Positions 17,860 through 26,326 of a stretch of DNA of 64,000 nucleotides are shown here, one piece after another (the first letter of the stretch is position 1; each line of letters begins with the position of its first letter). This DNA comes from an uncultured Lachnoclostridium sp. (lineage in GTDB: Bacteria > Bacillota > Clostridia > Lachnospirales > Lachnospiraceae). The notes beneath the pieces are model-generated. The model had not been told where the DNA came from. It was given only the letters and a program-made list of their open reading frames with translations, and did no database searches. The stretch is taken from NCBI GenBank assembly GCA_930986645.1, contig CAKNJS010000009.1:1-64000 (forward strand), written 5' to 3'. Position numbers and translations under genes: made by a program.

Positions 17860-18841
17860 CTGTACCTGCCTCCTCCCATTTTGTTCCGGATATAAACGCA
17901 TCCGGCACGGTATCACTCTGGGTCAGTTCCATAAAGACATCTTCCAGAGTCATTCCTGCTGCTTTTAAAGTAAGAAGCGGGGTCTTTGCAGATGCAAAGG
18001 CAGTAAATACCCGTTCTCTGATGTCCTCCCCCTTCTTCTCCGTAATCTTTGCCTGCGTCAGTCCGTCCCCGGTCTCCTGCGTTTCAACGCACTCGATTCC
18101 CGGCACATTCTTCAGGATCAGACGCACCTCGGCAGGCGATGCTTCCGTCTCAATCTCCACAGAGTTATGCTCTCCCAGCATTTTTTCCAGATTCTCAGGT
18201 GTATCGCTGGCCACAAGCTTTCCCTTCGATATAATCAGTATATAGTCACAGACTTCCCTCACCTCCGCAAGGATATGGGAGCTTAAAATGACCGTATGAT
18301 TCTTTGCCAGTTTCCGGATCAGCTCGCGGATCTCTATGATCTGCTTTGGATCCAGACCCACACTTGGCTCATCCAGTATGATAATCTCAGGGAAGCCGAG
18401 AACTGCCTGCGCAAGGCCCACTCTCTGGCGGTATCCTTTTGAGAGGTTCTTGATCAGACGGTGTTCTACATCTTTGATCTTCACTAATTTCTCAATTTCT
18501 GTGATCTCTTCCTCTCTTTTCGCCTTCGGGATGCCCTTTAATTCCGCGGCAAATTCGAGATACTCCCGGACTGTCATATCCACATAAAGAGGCGGCTGTT
18601 CCGGCAGGTATCCGATGTGCCGTTTTGCCTCCTCAGGTTCTTTCAGGATATCGTGTCCGTCAATGAGCACCTCGCCCTCTGTCGCGCCAAGATACCCTGT
18701 CATAATGTTCATGGTCGTCGATTTTCCGGCGCCGTTAGGACCTAAAAAGCCATAGATCCGCCCGGATTCAATCTTAAAATCCAGATGGTCTACGGCTAAA
18801 TGGGTTCCGTATTTTTTTACCAGATTCCTCACTTCAATCAA
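17843..18841 (-). CDS. ABC exporter ATP-binding protein (GldA-like)
   Basis: ATPase of the four-gene unit. Walker A GPNGAGKST (about residue 35), Q-loop GYLPEQPP, signature LSKGYRQRVG, Walker B ILDEPSVGLD and switch His in SSHIL are complete. The C-terminal third, after about residue 225, is the extra domain usual for ABC-2 importers/exporters of this type. The start codon is TTG at 18841 with AGGAGGG 7 bases upstream; that ribosome site lies in one arm of a 13-bp hairpin. Confidence 0.88.
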   Translation of the reverse strand: MIEVRNLVKKYGTHLAVDHLDFKIESGRIYGFLGPNGAGKSTTMNIMTGYLGATEGEVLIDGHDILKEPEEAKRHIGYLPEQPPLYVDMTVREYLEFAAELKGIPKAKREEEITEIEKLVKIKDVEHRLIKNLSKGYRQRVGLAQAVLGFPEIIILDEPSVGLDPKQIIEIRELIRKLAKNHTVILSSHILAEVREVCDYILIISKGKLVASDTPENLEKMLGEHNSVEIETEASPAEVRLILKNVPGIECVETQETGDGLTQAKITEKKGEDIRERVFTAFASAKTPLLTLKAAGMTLEDVFMELTQSDTVPDAFISGTKWEEAGTDAGDL

Positions 18842-18847
18842 AGCTTT

Positions 18848-18885
18848 ACCCTCCTGAATGCATATTTGAACACATTCAAGAGGGT
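18848..18885 (-). promoter_or_regulatory. Hairpin sequestering the ribosome site of the ABC exporter operon
   Basis: On the minus strand ACCCTCTTGAATG (18885-18873) pairs with CATTCAGGAGGGT (18860-18848) over 13 bp with one T-G wobble and a 12-base loop. The second arm contains the AGGAGGG used by the TTG start at 18841. It could also be a dyad operator on DNA. Confidence 0.7.
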
Positions 18886-18960
18886 AACAGCATTATGTGA
18901 ACGTTCTGTGTTGTAAATGTGATAAACAAATGGTCTCGTCCAACGGGGAACAGGCGCCGT

Positions 18961-19200
18961 TCACAGCAGCATGCATTCATGCAGGTCTTCCTGCTCTATG
19001 CCGTGTTCCGCCATCACGACGAGCAGTTTTTCTCTCTCCGAAAGCGGCGCGCACCACGCAAGACCGCACCCTGCGGATATCTCCCTCGGCACAGGGATCA
19101 GCCTGCCCGGGACCTCTGCTTCTTTGCAGGCTTTTTCCATAGCCATGGCGTCTGCAGTTGTGTGAAATGTAACAACAAGTTTTAATACTTTCTTTCTCAT
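18961..19200 (-). CDS. DUF3343 putative Se/S carrier-like protein
   Basis: A small (79-residue) protein of the DUF3343 family, often found with yedF, selD and yedE in selenium gene sets; a direct role in handling reduced sulfur or selenium is suspected, not shown. The start at 19200 (MRKKVLKLVVTFH) gives the usual family length. Visible features are VVTFHTTADAMAMEKACKE, the VPREISAGCGLAW stretch with the conserved Cys, and a Cys near the end (HECMLL). It is the last gene of the csd-yedE-tusA unit. Confidence 0.75.
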   Translation of the reverse strand: MRKKVLKLVVTFHTTADAMAMEKACKEAEVPGRLIPVPREISAGCGLAWCAPLSEREKLLVVMAEHGIEQEDLHECMLL

Positions 19201-19205
19201 ACTTC

Positions 19206-19418
19206 TTACTTCTTCGGTTCTATCACAACAGCAAATCCATCTTCCGTCTCCGTCGATGTACAGTTTCTTCCGTGATCCCATACACATTTTTCTACATTCA
19301 TTTTCTGGTGCGGCTCAGTTACAAGAACCCTTATGGCCCCTGCCTCGCTTTTCATCGCTTCCTCCGTAAGCATCACCGGCTCCGGACAGGAAAGACCTCT
19401 TGCATCTACTTCTTTCAT
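19206..19418 (-). CDS. TusA-like sulfurtransferase domain protein
   Basis: A 70-residue single-domain TusA/SirA protein, probably a carrier of persulfide or selenide. The start at 19418 (MKEVDARGLSCPEP) follows AAGGAA. It has the family's DARGLSCPEPVML motif, with Cys 10 in a CPxP context, and ends with a strand that may pack against the core (GFAVVIEPKK). It is placed between yedE and the DUF3343 gene, so transfer from the membrane transporter to a downstream acceptor is a reasonable guess. Confidence 0.8.
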   Translation of the reverse strand: MKEVDARGLSCPEPVMLTEEAMKSEAGAIRVLVTEPHQKMNVEKCVWDHGRNCTSTETEDGFAVVIEPKK

Positions 19419-19458
19419 TTTATATTCCTTCTTTCTTTTCACCGCTCTCTTTTACGGT

Positions 19459-20556
19459 TTATTTATTCTCGCTTCTTTTATTCAAAAAGCCGATTATAAA
19501 ACATACTGCGATGCAGATGATAACCGCGGCTTTTCCGTTCAGCGGAACGCTTCCCGCTGTAATCTCCTGTGTCTCTGGATTGAGAGCCGTTGCGCTTGCG
19601 GCAAGCCCCAGATTGTGCGCCAGCGCCGCACCGATAAACATACCGATCACCGTCATGGCGGAATCCGATGATCCCTGCCCCGCAAGGATGAGCTGACGCA
19701 GCGGGCATCCGCCTGCAAGTACGGCGGCAAATCCTACCGCGTACATTCCCAGAATGTTCCAGAGATGTTCTGAGTGTGCGATCACTCCCGGGGTGTTAAA
19801 TGCGAGATTAAAATTTCCTGTGGCAACATTATAGATCAGCATTACAACGAAAAAGCTTCCGATGATTGTCAGCAGATCAAAGTTTCTCATCAGGATCACA
19901 TCACGGATGCTTCCCGCAAAACACATTCTGGACTTCTGTGCAAACGCCCCGAAGATCAGCCCTCCGATCAGAGAGAGTGCGATGGGCGCGTGCATGCTTC
20001 CCGGACCGCTCTGGCTGCTCTTTAACAGTGTAGTTGCAAGAGCAAGCACGAGGATGCCCAGCATCAGCACCGGCATCACCCCTCCGCTCATACGGTTCGT
20101 CAGATGGGCGCGTCCGAGGCTGAACCCTTTCTTAAGAGCAATCACTCCGGTTCCTACTCCGAGAATAAATCCGATCAGAGCCACCCACGCATTCAGGTCG
20201 CCGGCAGACATACGGATGATCATGCGGAGCGGGCATCCCAGAAACACCAGAGAACCTATGGCAAGGATCATCCCCAGAACAAAACGTACCATCGGAGAAG
20301 ATCCCGCCGTGGAACGGTACTCCTTGGTGGCTGCAGAAATAAGAAACGCTCCCAGTACAAGACCTATGATCTCAGGTCTTGCATACTGTACAGTCTCCGT
20401 GGAATGCAGCCCCAGTGCACCTGCCGTATCACGGATAAAGCACGCGATGCAGAACGCCATATTTGCCGGATTGCCGAAATACGCCAGACACGCCGCAACA
20501 AGCCCGCAGACAAGTCCTGCAAGCGCCAGTTTCTTTTTTGAATCAGTTAAATTCAT
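19459..20556 (-). CDS. yedE: YedE-type selenium/sulfur membrane transporter
   Basis: Polytopic inner-membrane protein of the YeeE/YedE family, linked to selenium metabolism in Clostridia. Its 365 residues form about 10 hydrophobic helices. The two half-repeats each carry a conserved Cys: GCPLRMIIRMSAGDLNAW (about residue 108) and GGCPLRQLILAGQGSSDS (about residue 284). Those motifs line the thiosulfate-type channel in characterised relatives. It lies between the cysteine desulfurase-like gene and the tusA-like gene. Confidence 0.85.
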   Translation of the reverse strand: MNLTDSKKKLALAGLVCGLVAACLAYFGNPANMAFCIACFIRDTAGALGLHSTETVQYARPEIIGLVLGAFLISAATKEYRSTAGSSPMVRFVLGMILAIGSLVFLGCPLRMIIRMSAGDLNAWVALIGFILGVGTGVIALKKGFSLGRAHLTNRMSGGVMPVLMLGILVLALATTLLKSSQSGPGSMHAPIALSLIGGLIFGAFAQKSRMCFAGSIRDVILMRNFDLLTIIGSFFVVMLIYNVATGNFNLAFNTPGVIAHSEHLWNILGMYAVGFAAVLAGGCPLRQLILAGQGSSDSAMTVIGMFIGAALAHNLGLAASATALNPETQEITAGSVPLNGKAAVIICIAVCFIIGFLNKRSENK

Positions 20557-20593
20557 GTTTCTTTTCCCTCCTGCTTATCTTTGGCACAGTCTC

Positions 20594-21730
20594 TCACTCC
20601 TGCGCCAGTTCTTTCACCGCCTGTATAGCGGCATCTGCCTCTTCTTCGGTATTGTAATAAGAAAAGCTGAATCTGACGGCTCCCTGCTCTACGGTTCCCA
20701 AAGCCTGATGCATCAGCGGCGCACAGTGGGCGCCCGGCCTCGTCACGATTCCGTACTCCGTATTCAGCTCATCACTGACTTCCGAAGAGTCATAATCCCC
20801 GATATTAAAAGATACGATAGCAGCACGCTGTTCTGTACCGAAGTCCCCATATACTTTTACACCAGGAATACAGGAAATACCTTCATAAAACCGCCGCATC
20901 AGCGACTGCTCTTTTGCGCGGATCACGTCCAGCCCGGTCTCTTCAAGGAAAGAGACCGCGGCGCTCAGACCTGCAATGCCGTGTCCGTTTAATGTGCCTG
21001 CTTCCAGCGCTGTGGGCATCTGTGACGGATGATGCGGGTTATAGGTATCGATCCCGCTCCCGCCGGACAGAAGAGGACGGATCCTGACGCCGGGCCTGAC
21101 ATACATCCCCCCTGTCCCCTGAGGTCCCATCAGACCTTTATGACCGGTAAAACAGAGTACATCAATTCCATTCTCCCTGACATCAACAGGCCATACTCCT
21201 GCTGTCTGGGATGCGTCCACTACGAAGAGCAGGCCATGTTTCCCTGCAATTTTTCCCACTTTCTTCAGGTCGATCATATTACCTGTGAGATTGGAAGCGT
21301 GGGTGCAGACGATTGCTTTTGTGTTCTCTTTTACCTCACGTTCCATCTCGTCATATGAGATATTTCCTTTTTCATCGCACCCGAGGATTGAAAGTTCTGC
21401 TCCGCGCTCCCGGCATTCATACAGAGGTCTTAAGACCGAATTATGTTCAAGCACGGTCGTGATCACATGGTCTCCCGGACAAATCAGCCCCTTTATGGCA
21501 ATATTAAGGCTCTCTGTAGAATTCGCCGTAAATACAATCTGAGCTGCTGATTCCGCATTGAAAAACCGGGCCAGCTTTTCCCGTGCCCCGTAGATTATCC
21601 TTGAAGCATCCAGTGCAGGCTCCGATGCTCCCCGCCCTGCATTTCCCATCGTGTCAAGCGCCGCAAGTACCGCGGTTTTGACGGCATCCGGTTTGTGTAA
21701 CGTGGTAGCCGCATTGTCCATGTAAATCAT
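20594..21730 (-). CDS. Cysteine desulfurase / selenocysteine lyase-like PLP enzyme
   Basis: Class-V aminotransferase-fold enzyme able in principle to free S or Se from Cys or Sec. 378 residues. The N-terminus MIYMDNAATTLHKP, the PLP Lys in FTGHKGLMGPQG (about residue 205) and the catalytic Cys in RPGAHCAPLMH (about residue 335) are all present. This short subfamily is often seen beside selD and yedE. Its promoter region holds two dyads (21760-21772, 21786-21799). Supply of selenide to SelD is the contextual guess. Confidence 0.85.
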   Translation of the reverse strand: MIYMDNAATTLHKPDAVKTAVLAALDTMGNAGRGASEPALDASRIIYGAREKLARFFNAESAAQIVFTANSTESLNIAIKGLICPGDHVITTVLEHNSVLRPLYECRERGAELSILGCDEKGNISYDEMEREVKENTKAIVCTHASNLTGNMIDLKKVGKIAGKHGLLFVVDASQTAGVWPVDVRENGIDVLCFTGHKGLMGPQGTGGMYVRPGVRIRPLLSGGSGIDTYNPHHPSQMPTALEAGTLNGHGIAGLSAAVSFLEETGLDVIRAKEQSLMRRFYEGISCIPGVKVYGDFGTEQRAAIVSFNIGDYDSSEVSDELNTEYGIVTRPGAHCAPLMHQALGTVEQGAVRFSFSYYNTEEEADAAIQAVKELAQE

Positions 21731-21759
21731 AGATCATCCACTCCTTCTCTGTGCAATGC

Positions 21760-21799
21760 ATACTTTAAGTATAGGGTTCTTTCCGGATTACGTCTAATC
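21760..21799 (-). promoter_or_regulatory. Promoter and operator-like dyads of the csd-yedE unit
   Basis: On the minus strand TAGACG (-35, 21796-21791) is followed after 17 bases by TATACT (-10, 21773-21768). One dyad, GATTA-N4-TAATC (21786-21799), lies on the -35 and has T-N11-A spacing as in LysR sites; a second, ATACTT-T-AAGTAT (21760-21772), overlaps the -10. The LysR gene next door is the natural candidate regulator. Confidence 0.5.
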
Positions 21800-21811
21800 G
21801 AAAACCGAAAT

Positions 21812-21847
21812 AAAAAAATGCCGCTTATAGATATTATCTATAAGCGG
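21812..21847 (-). terminator. Intrinsic terminator after the selenium LysR gene
   Basis: Perfect 12-bp stem (CCGCTTATAGAT and its complement) with a 3-base loop at 21821-21847, followed on the minus strand by a run of seven T. It closes the yedF-selD-lysR unit. Confidence 0.9.
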
Positions 21848-21890
21848 GAATTCCATATTTTACGCATCTGTCAGGCTGCCTGTAATTCTT

Positions 21891-22787
21891 CTACAGATAC
21901 ATCTTTCTGACTGTTTTTATAAATTTATCCGCCGCAGGCAGACTCGGATATCCTGCATCATAAACCACATTGATATTCCGCTTTCCTCCGGTCTCACCCA
22001 GAGGAAACGCAAGAAGTTTTCCGCTCCGGATCTCTTCTGCGGCAGCCAGCCTCGAGAGAATGGATACGCCCATTCCACTGGCAACTGACCGCTTGATCGT
22101 CTCCTGATTTTCCATCATTGCAGCTACATTGAGTCTGGAAATATCGACACCAAGCTGTGCCAGAAGGCGGAGCGCTTCCTTTCTTGTGCCTGATCCTTCC
22201 TCCCGCAGGATAACCGGCTCATCCAGAATCCATGAGGCAGGGTCCACCCCCTGCCTCGCCCGGAATCTTTCATCGGCAGGCGTCAGGACGACCAGCTCAT
22301 CCTGATAAAAGGGAATGTAGGTACAATTTCCCTTTTCCATCACTGTTCCGGTAAATCCTATGTCCGCCTTGTGGGACAGGATCATCTCCACAACACCGCT
22401 GCTGTCTGTCTCGAACAGCTTCAGCTGTTCATCCGGGTATGATCTTCGAAACTGTGCCATAACGGCGGGCAGAAGATACTGTGATGGTATTGTAGATGCC
22501 GCAATCCTGAGCACACTTCCGGACTGCCTTCCTGCAAGGCCGAACCGAAGACGGATCTTCTGCTCCAGCTCAAGCATCTGCTCCGCGTAGGCATACAGCT
22601 CCTTCCCCGATTCAGACAGCACGGCGCCTTTCGTATTCCGAACCAGCAGGCAGGTATTCAGTTCCTTTTCCAGTGAGGTAATATGTGCGCTTACGGTAGG
22701 CTGGGTAAGATAGAGCTGCTTTGCTGCTGCCGAAAAGCTCTTCGTCTCCGCCACCCTCACAAATGCCTCCAGCTGTTTCAAATTCAT
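21891..22787 (-). CDS. LysR-family regulator of selenium metabolism genes
   Basis: DNA-binding regulator with an N-terminal winged helix (residues 1-60: LKQLEAFVRVAETKSFSAAA and TQPTVSAHI) and a periplasmic-binding-like effector domain. The start is ATG 22787 overlapping the selD stop (ATGA), so it is coupled to selD. Such LysR genes co-occur with selD and yedF in Clostridia. A local target may be the csd promoter. The inducer is unknown. Confidence 0.85.
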   Translation of the reverse strand: MNLKQLEAFVRVAETKSFSAAAKQLYLTQPTVSAHITSLEKELNTCLLVRNTKGAVLSESGKELYAYAEQMLELEQKIRLRFGLAGRQSGSVLRIAASTIPSQYLLPAVMAQFRRSYPDEQLKLFETDSSGVVEMILSHKADIGFTGTVMEKGNCTYIPFYQDELVVLTPADERFRARQGVDPASWILDEPVILREEGSGTRKEALRLLAQLGVDISRLNVAAMMENQETIKRSVASGMGVSILSRLAAAEEIRSGKLLAFPLGETGGKRNINVVYDAGYPSLPAADKFIKTVRKMYL

Positions 22788-23848
22788 TTAATTTCCACCT
22801 TATCACACAGCCGGATGCCGGGCTTATCTGTTCCGCTTTCCAGCACTCTGCCGACAACGGAAACTTTCGTTCCCAGATCTGCGCGCTCAAATGCCCGGAG
22901 CAGATCTTCCGCCTCATTTTCCGGCACCGCAAATAACAGTCCGCCGGAGGTCTGGGGATCGCTGAGAAGATCCACATACACCTCGCTGACATCTCCTGTA
23001 TCCAGAAGACGGCTGACATGTTTCTGATTTCTGTATGCGCCTCCCGGAATCAGTCCCATCTCTGCATACTCTTTTGCCCCGTGCATAAACGCTATGCCTT
23101 CCACGCCGAGCTCAATGACTGCGCCGCCCGCATCCGCCATCTCCGAGCAGTGCCCCAGCAGTCCGAACCCTGTCACATCCGTACATGCATGTACTGTAAA
23201 ATCTGCCGCTGTCTCCTTTGCCTTTTTATTCAATGTGGTCATAACACGGATGACTTCTCTCTCAGACTCCTCCGATGCCAGCTGTGCTTTTACCGCCGTG
23301 TTGACAATCCCGCTTCCAAGCTGCTTTGTAAGGATCAGCACATCGCCTTTCTCACAGCCGAAATTCTTATACACCCGGTCCGGATGCACCAGTCCTGCCA
23401 CAGAAAGGCCGTATTTGGGTTCATCGTCCTGAATTGAGTGGCCCCCTACAAGGACTGCGCCTGCCTCCCGCACTTTCTCTGCTCCTCCTCTTAATATCTC
23501 ACCTAAGATATCCGGATCAAGATCTCCGGGGAAACATACGATATTCAATGCAATCTTCGGTTCACCGCCCATGGCATAAACATCACTTAAAGCATTTGCG
23601 GCCGCCACCTGCCCGAACGTATACGGGTCATCTGCCACCGGTGTAAAAAAATCAAGTGTCTGGATCACTGCCACATCATCTGTAATCTTATACACGGCTG
23701 CGTCATCGGATGTCTCAAATCCTACGATCAGATCCGGATCGCTGAATTTCGGCAGACGTCCCAGCACCCGGGAAAGAGTATCCGGCCCGATCTTTGCCGC
23801 ACAGCCGCCATGTTTTGCGAATTGTGTCAGACGGATTTCTTCATTCAT
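22784..23848 (-). CDS. selD: Selenophosphate synthetase, cysteine form
   Basis: Makes selenophosphate from selenide and ATP, the donor for Sec-tRNA, 2-selenouridine and the labile Se cofactor. The start at 23848 (MNEEIRLTQFAK) has GGGAGG upstream. The active-site motif HGGCAAKIGP (about residues 13-22) uses a plain TGT Cys codon where some relatives have selenocysteine. Glycine-rich ATP-site segments, LVGGHSIQDDEPKYG and SDVYAMGGEP, are intact; 354 residues is usual. Confidence 0.95.
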   Translation of the reverse strand: MNEEIRLTQFAKHGGCAAKIGPDTLSRVLGRLPKFSDPDLIVGFETSDDAAVYKITDDVAVIQTLDFFTPVADDPYTFGQVAAANALSDVYAMGGEPKIALNIVCFPGDLDPDILGEILRGGAEKVREAGAVLVGGHSIQDDEPKYGLSVAGLVHPDRVYKNFGCEKGDVLILTKQLGSGIVNTAVKAQLASEESEREVIRVMTTLNKKAKETAADFTVHACTDVTGFGLLGHCSEMADAGGAVIELGVEGIAFMHGAKEYAEMGLIPGGAYRNQKHVSRLLDTGDVSEVYVDLLSDPQTSGGLLFAVPENEAEDLLRAFERADLGTKVSVVGRVLESGTDKPGIRLCDKVEIK

Positions 23849-23917
23849 TATTTTCCAACCTCCCAAAGTCAGATTTCAAAGCCTTGGCACTTCACAGATC
23901 AGCGTTCCTTCTTCCAA

Positions 23918-24562
23918 TTACGGACGGATCACGCTCATAGCGCCCTGAAGTGTCTCTGCAATACTGTACATATTCGTCACACTGCCAATGGCAAGCTTAT
24001 CTTTTATTCCGTAATAGTCGAGACAGGTTCCGCATGTCATAATCTCAACGCCCTGCTCTTCCAGTGTCTTAAGATCTTCCAGACTTTCCGAACCCTCAAC
24101 AGTAAGTTTTGCACCGCCGTTATAGAACAGGATCTTATCCGGCATGTCATCGAGCTGTGTCAGAGCGAAGAGAAAACTCTTCATGAGAATATGCCCCAGT
24201 TCTTCACTTCCTTCGCCCATCCGGTCGGATCCCACAGCCACTACTGTTCCGATACATGTCCTGCAGTCTGATGCCGTTTCCGGCCGGTTCTGAGCCTGAG
24301 ACGCGTTCCCGCTGCCGGAGGCCTTAAGCTGTGCCGCTGCCGCCTCTCCTACAGTGATCAGCACCCGGTACTGCCTCTCCCCGAGCTGTTCAGACTCGGC
24401 AGCAGCGCCGGAGCTCTTCGCCATCTTTGTCACATTCTTTACTGCTGTCTCGTTGTCCACCAGAACTTCAATCTGGCCGGGGCCGTCCATTTCCCCAAGA
24501 GCCTTTTTTGTCTTAACTACCGGGATCGGGCAGATATCGCCCATTGCATTTACTGTAATCAT
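23918..24562 (-). CDS. yedF: Selenium metabolism protein YedF
   Basis: Two-domain protein of 214 residues: an N-terminal TusA-like domain (MGDICPIPVVKTKKAL, with the CPxP Cys near residue 10) and a C-terminal DsrE-like domain (about 105-210) with CGTCLDYY. Proteins of this architecture mark selenium-using Clostridia; carrying Se between YedE, the desulfurase and SelD is the likely but unproven role. First gene of the yedF-selD-lysR unit, with AAGGAG before the ATG and a strong promoter at 24607-24635. Confidence 0.9.
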   Translation of the reverse strand: MITVNAMGDICPIPVVKTKKALGEMDGPGQIEVLVDNETAVKNVTKMAKSSGAAAESEQLGERQYRVLITVGEAAAAQLKASGSGNASQAQNRPETASDCRTCIGTVVAVGSDRMGEGSEELGHILMKSFLFALTQLDDMPDKILFYNGGAKLTVEGSESLEDLKTLEEQGVEIMTCGTCLDYYGIKDKLAIGSVTNMYSIAETLQGAMSVIRP

Positions 24563-24606
24563 ATTTCTTCTCTCCTTTTTGACTTCCGAGTATTATAACT
24601 GTCTTA

Positions 24607-24635
24607 ATAATAGCAATCTGCCATCTGGAAGTCAA
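24607..24635 (-). promoter_or_regulatory. Strong sigma-A promoter of yedF-selD-lysR
   Basis: On the minus strand TTGACT, 17 bases, TATTAT. The divergent promoter at 24732-24760 serves the PHP gene; the gap of about 95 bases between the two -35 elements holds an AT-rich tract with repeated ATCAAC/GTTGAT units. Confidence 0.75.
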
Positions 24636-24731
24636 CGTGAATCAACATATAGTGCAACAGCTTTTTCCACGCTTTCCACATAAATCAACACTATTTTTAA
24701 TGATTCATGTTTGTTTTTTGTGATTTTCAGA

Positions 24732-24760
24732 TTGACATTATAATAAAAATGTACCATACT
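24732..24760 (+). promoter_or_regulatory. Promoter of the PHP hydrolase gene
   Basis: TTGACA, 17 bases, CATACT; the -35 is perfect and the -10 matches 4 of 6. The gene's ATG is 41 bases downstream with GGGAGG in between. Confidence 0.65.
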
Positions 24761-24801
24761 TAAAATAGTGAAATTTTCTGAGGAAAGGGAGGCATCGTTC
24801 T

Positions 24802-25641
24802 ATGGCATATCAGCATCGCGCATACGGGACATATGGCATGAACCATGCCCGTGAAAACAATATGGTCTGGAACGACGCCCTTGGAAAATTCGTCCCGCCT
24901 GCAGGATTGTCTGCATTTCCTGCCGAACGCTATGAACTGGACATCCACACACATACGATTGCCAGCGGCCACGGTTCCAGCGCCACCATTACCGACATGG
25001 TAAAAGCTGCCAAAGCCTGCAATCTGAAAATGCTCGGCATATCAGATCACGGTCCCGCTACTTTGGGCGGCGGACGGATATCCTATTTCCGCAATCTGAA
25101 ATATGCACAGAGAGAACGGCTCGGCATTAAAATGCTGTATGGCGCAGAGGCGAATATCATAAACGGCAGAGGAAATCTTGATCTGTCAGACGATATTCTG
25201 AAAAGTCTGGACTACGTAATCGCCAGCATGCACCAGCCTGTTATGAAACCGGGTTCTGTCGAAGAAAACACACAGGCATATATCAATGCCATGAAGAATC
25301 CATATGTAACCGTGATCGGACACTGTGACGACACAAAATTCCCAATTGATCCTTTTCAGCTTTTTTCCGCAGCAATGAAACATCATGTGCTGCTGGAAAT
25401 CAACAATAGTTCTTTAAGTCCGGAAGGCTACCGGGGAGATACCAGATTCACAGATCTGATCATCCTGAACCTTTCCGTGCACTTTAATTATCCTGTGCTG
25501 TTTTCAAGCGACAGCCACGGGAAATCACACGTAGGGGATTTTACATATGCGGCAGATGCCGCACGGCTTGCTAAAGTACCGCGCAATCTGATCCTGAATT
25601 ATTCGTCGAAAGCGCTGCTGGCTTTTCTGGCAGAAAGATAA
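24802..25641 (+). CDS. PHP-domain metal-dependent phosphatase/hydrolase
   Basis: Cytosolic hydrolase of the polymerase-and-histidinol-phosphatase superfamily, YcdX-like. Metal-ligand motifs in order: DIHTHTIASGHG (about residue 50), SDHG (about 82), GAEANI, HQP, GHCDD and SDSHGKSH. The substrate is unknown; phosphate ester or phosphodiester cleavage is typical. The start is supported by GGGAGG. It faces away from the selenium unit. Confidence 0.85.
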   Translation: MAYQHRAYGTYGMNHARENNMVWNDALGKFVPPAGLSAFPAERYELDIHTHTIASGHGSSATITDMVKAAKACNLKMLGISDHGPATLGGGRISYFRNLKYAQRERLGIKMLYGAEANIINGRGNLDLSDDILKSLDYVIASMHQPVMKPGSVEENTQAYINAMKNPYVTVIGHCDDTKFPIDPFQLFSAAMKHHVLLEINNSSLSPEGYRGDTRFTDLIILNLSVHFNYPVLFSSDSHGKSHVGDFTYAADAARLAKVPRNLILNYSSKALLAFLAER

Positions 25642-25714
25642 AAGCCGGCCGGCATTCCCTCCATAATAAAGTTGTTTTTCAAATTGATAATTATTAAGCC
25701 GCCTGCATATACTG

Positions 25715-25750
25715 AACTGAAACAGGCACACAAGCAGAACTGTTTCAGTT
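25715..25750 (+). repeat. Perfect 11-bp hairpin before the small membrane gene
   Basis: AACTGAAACAG (25715-25725) pairs perfectly with CTGTTTCAGTT (25740-25750) across a 14-base loop. It is not followed by a T-run; it sits 15 bases before the ribosome site of the next gene, so an mRNA leader role is more likely than termination. Confidence 0.65.
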
Positions 25751-25774
25751 ATCATGTATTTGCAGGTGATTTTT

Positions 25775-26281
25775 ATGAAAACATCCGGACAATATCTTAT
25801 AGCAGGTTTTATGTTTTCTGCCGTTCTTGGAACTGCAGCTCATTTCTTCTACGGCTGGTCAGGCAACAATCCTCTGGCCGGCCTTATCGCTCCTGTCAGC
25901 GAATCTACATGGGAACATATGAAACTTGTATTTTTTCCTGTTCTTCTCTGGTCGTTCTTCCTTCCGCCGCACCTCGCAGATGAAGCACCGCCGCTGCGTC
26001 CTTCTCTCTTATTCGGCGGTCTTATCGGCACGCTTGCGGTTCCGGTCCTTTTCTACACTTATTCCGGCATCCTCGGGTACAATATTGCGTGGATAGATAT
26101 TTTCATATTCTATATCAGTGTGTTCATTACCTTTTTCTGTGCTTGGAAACTGCAAGACTCCGCAAAAACAGCACAAAAGAGAACAGCCATATATTTTCTG
26201 ACTGTCCTCTTCGCCATACTTTTCTTCCTGTTTACTTTTCTGCCTCCTGATATCGGTCTGTTCGCCGAACCTCATCCTTGA
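25775..26281 (+). CDS. Four- to five-helix membrane protein (DUF6512-like)
   Basis: Function unknown. The start at 25775 (MKTSGQYLIAG) follows AGGTGA better than the ATG at 25754. The 168 residues contain about five hydrophobic segments. The conserved stretch FFYGWSGNNPLAGLIAPV followed by SESTWEHMKLVFFP matches my memory of the DUF6512 family. No nearby gene explains its function. Confidence 0.65.
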   Translation: MKTSGQYLIAGFMFSAVLGTAAHFFYGWSGNNPLAGLIAPVSESTWEHMKLVFFPVLLWSFFLPPHLADEAPPLRPSLLFGGLIGTLAVPVLFYTYSGILGYNIAWIDIFIFYISVFITFFCAWKLQDSAKTAQKRTAIYFLTVLFAILFFLFTFLPPDIGLFAEPHP

Positions 26282-26326
26282 CCGCCCGCACAGACGGAAG
26301 GCCGCTCTGCCTGATCTGCCGGCACC

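Noticed and set aside
19862-20992. A 376-codon plus-strand open frame opposite yedE and csd
   Set aside because: Antisense shadow of two well-supported genes; composition is Arg/Pro/Ser-rich and no family pattern is seen.
22784-23848. Possible selenocysteine codon in selD
   Set aside because: The active-site codon is TGT (Cys), and the reading frame has no internal TGA.
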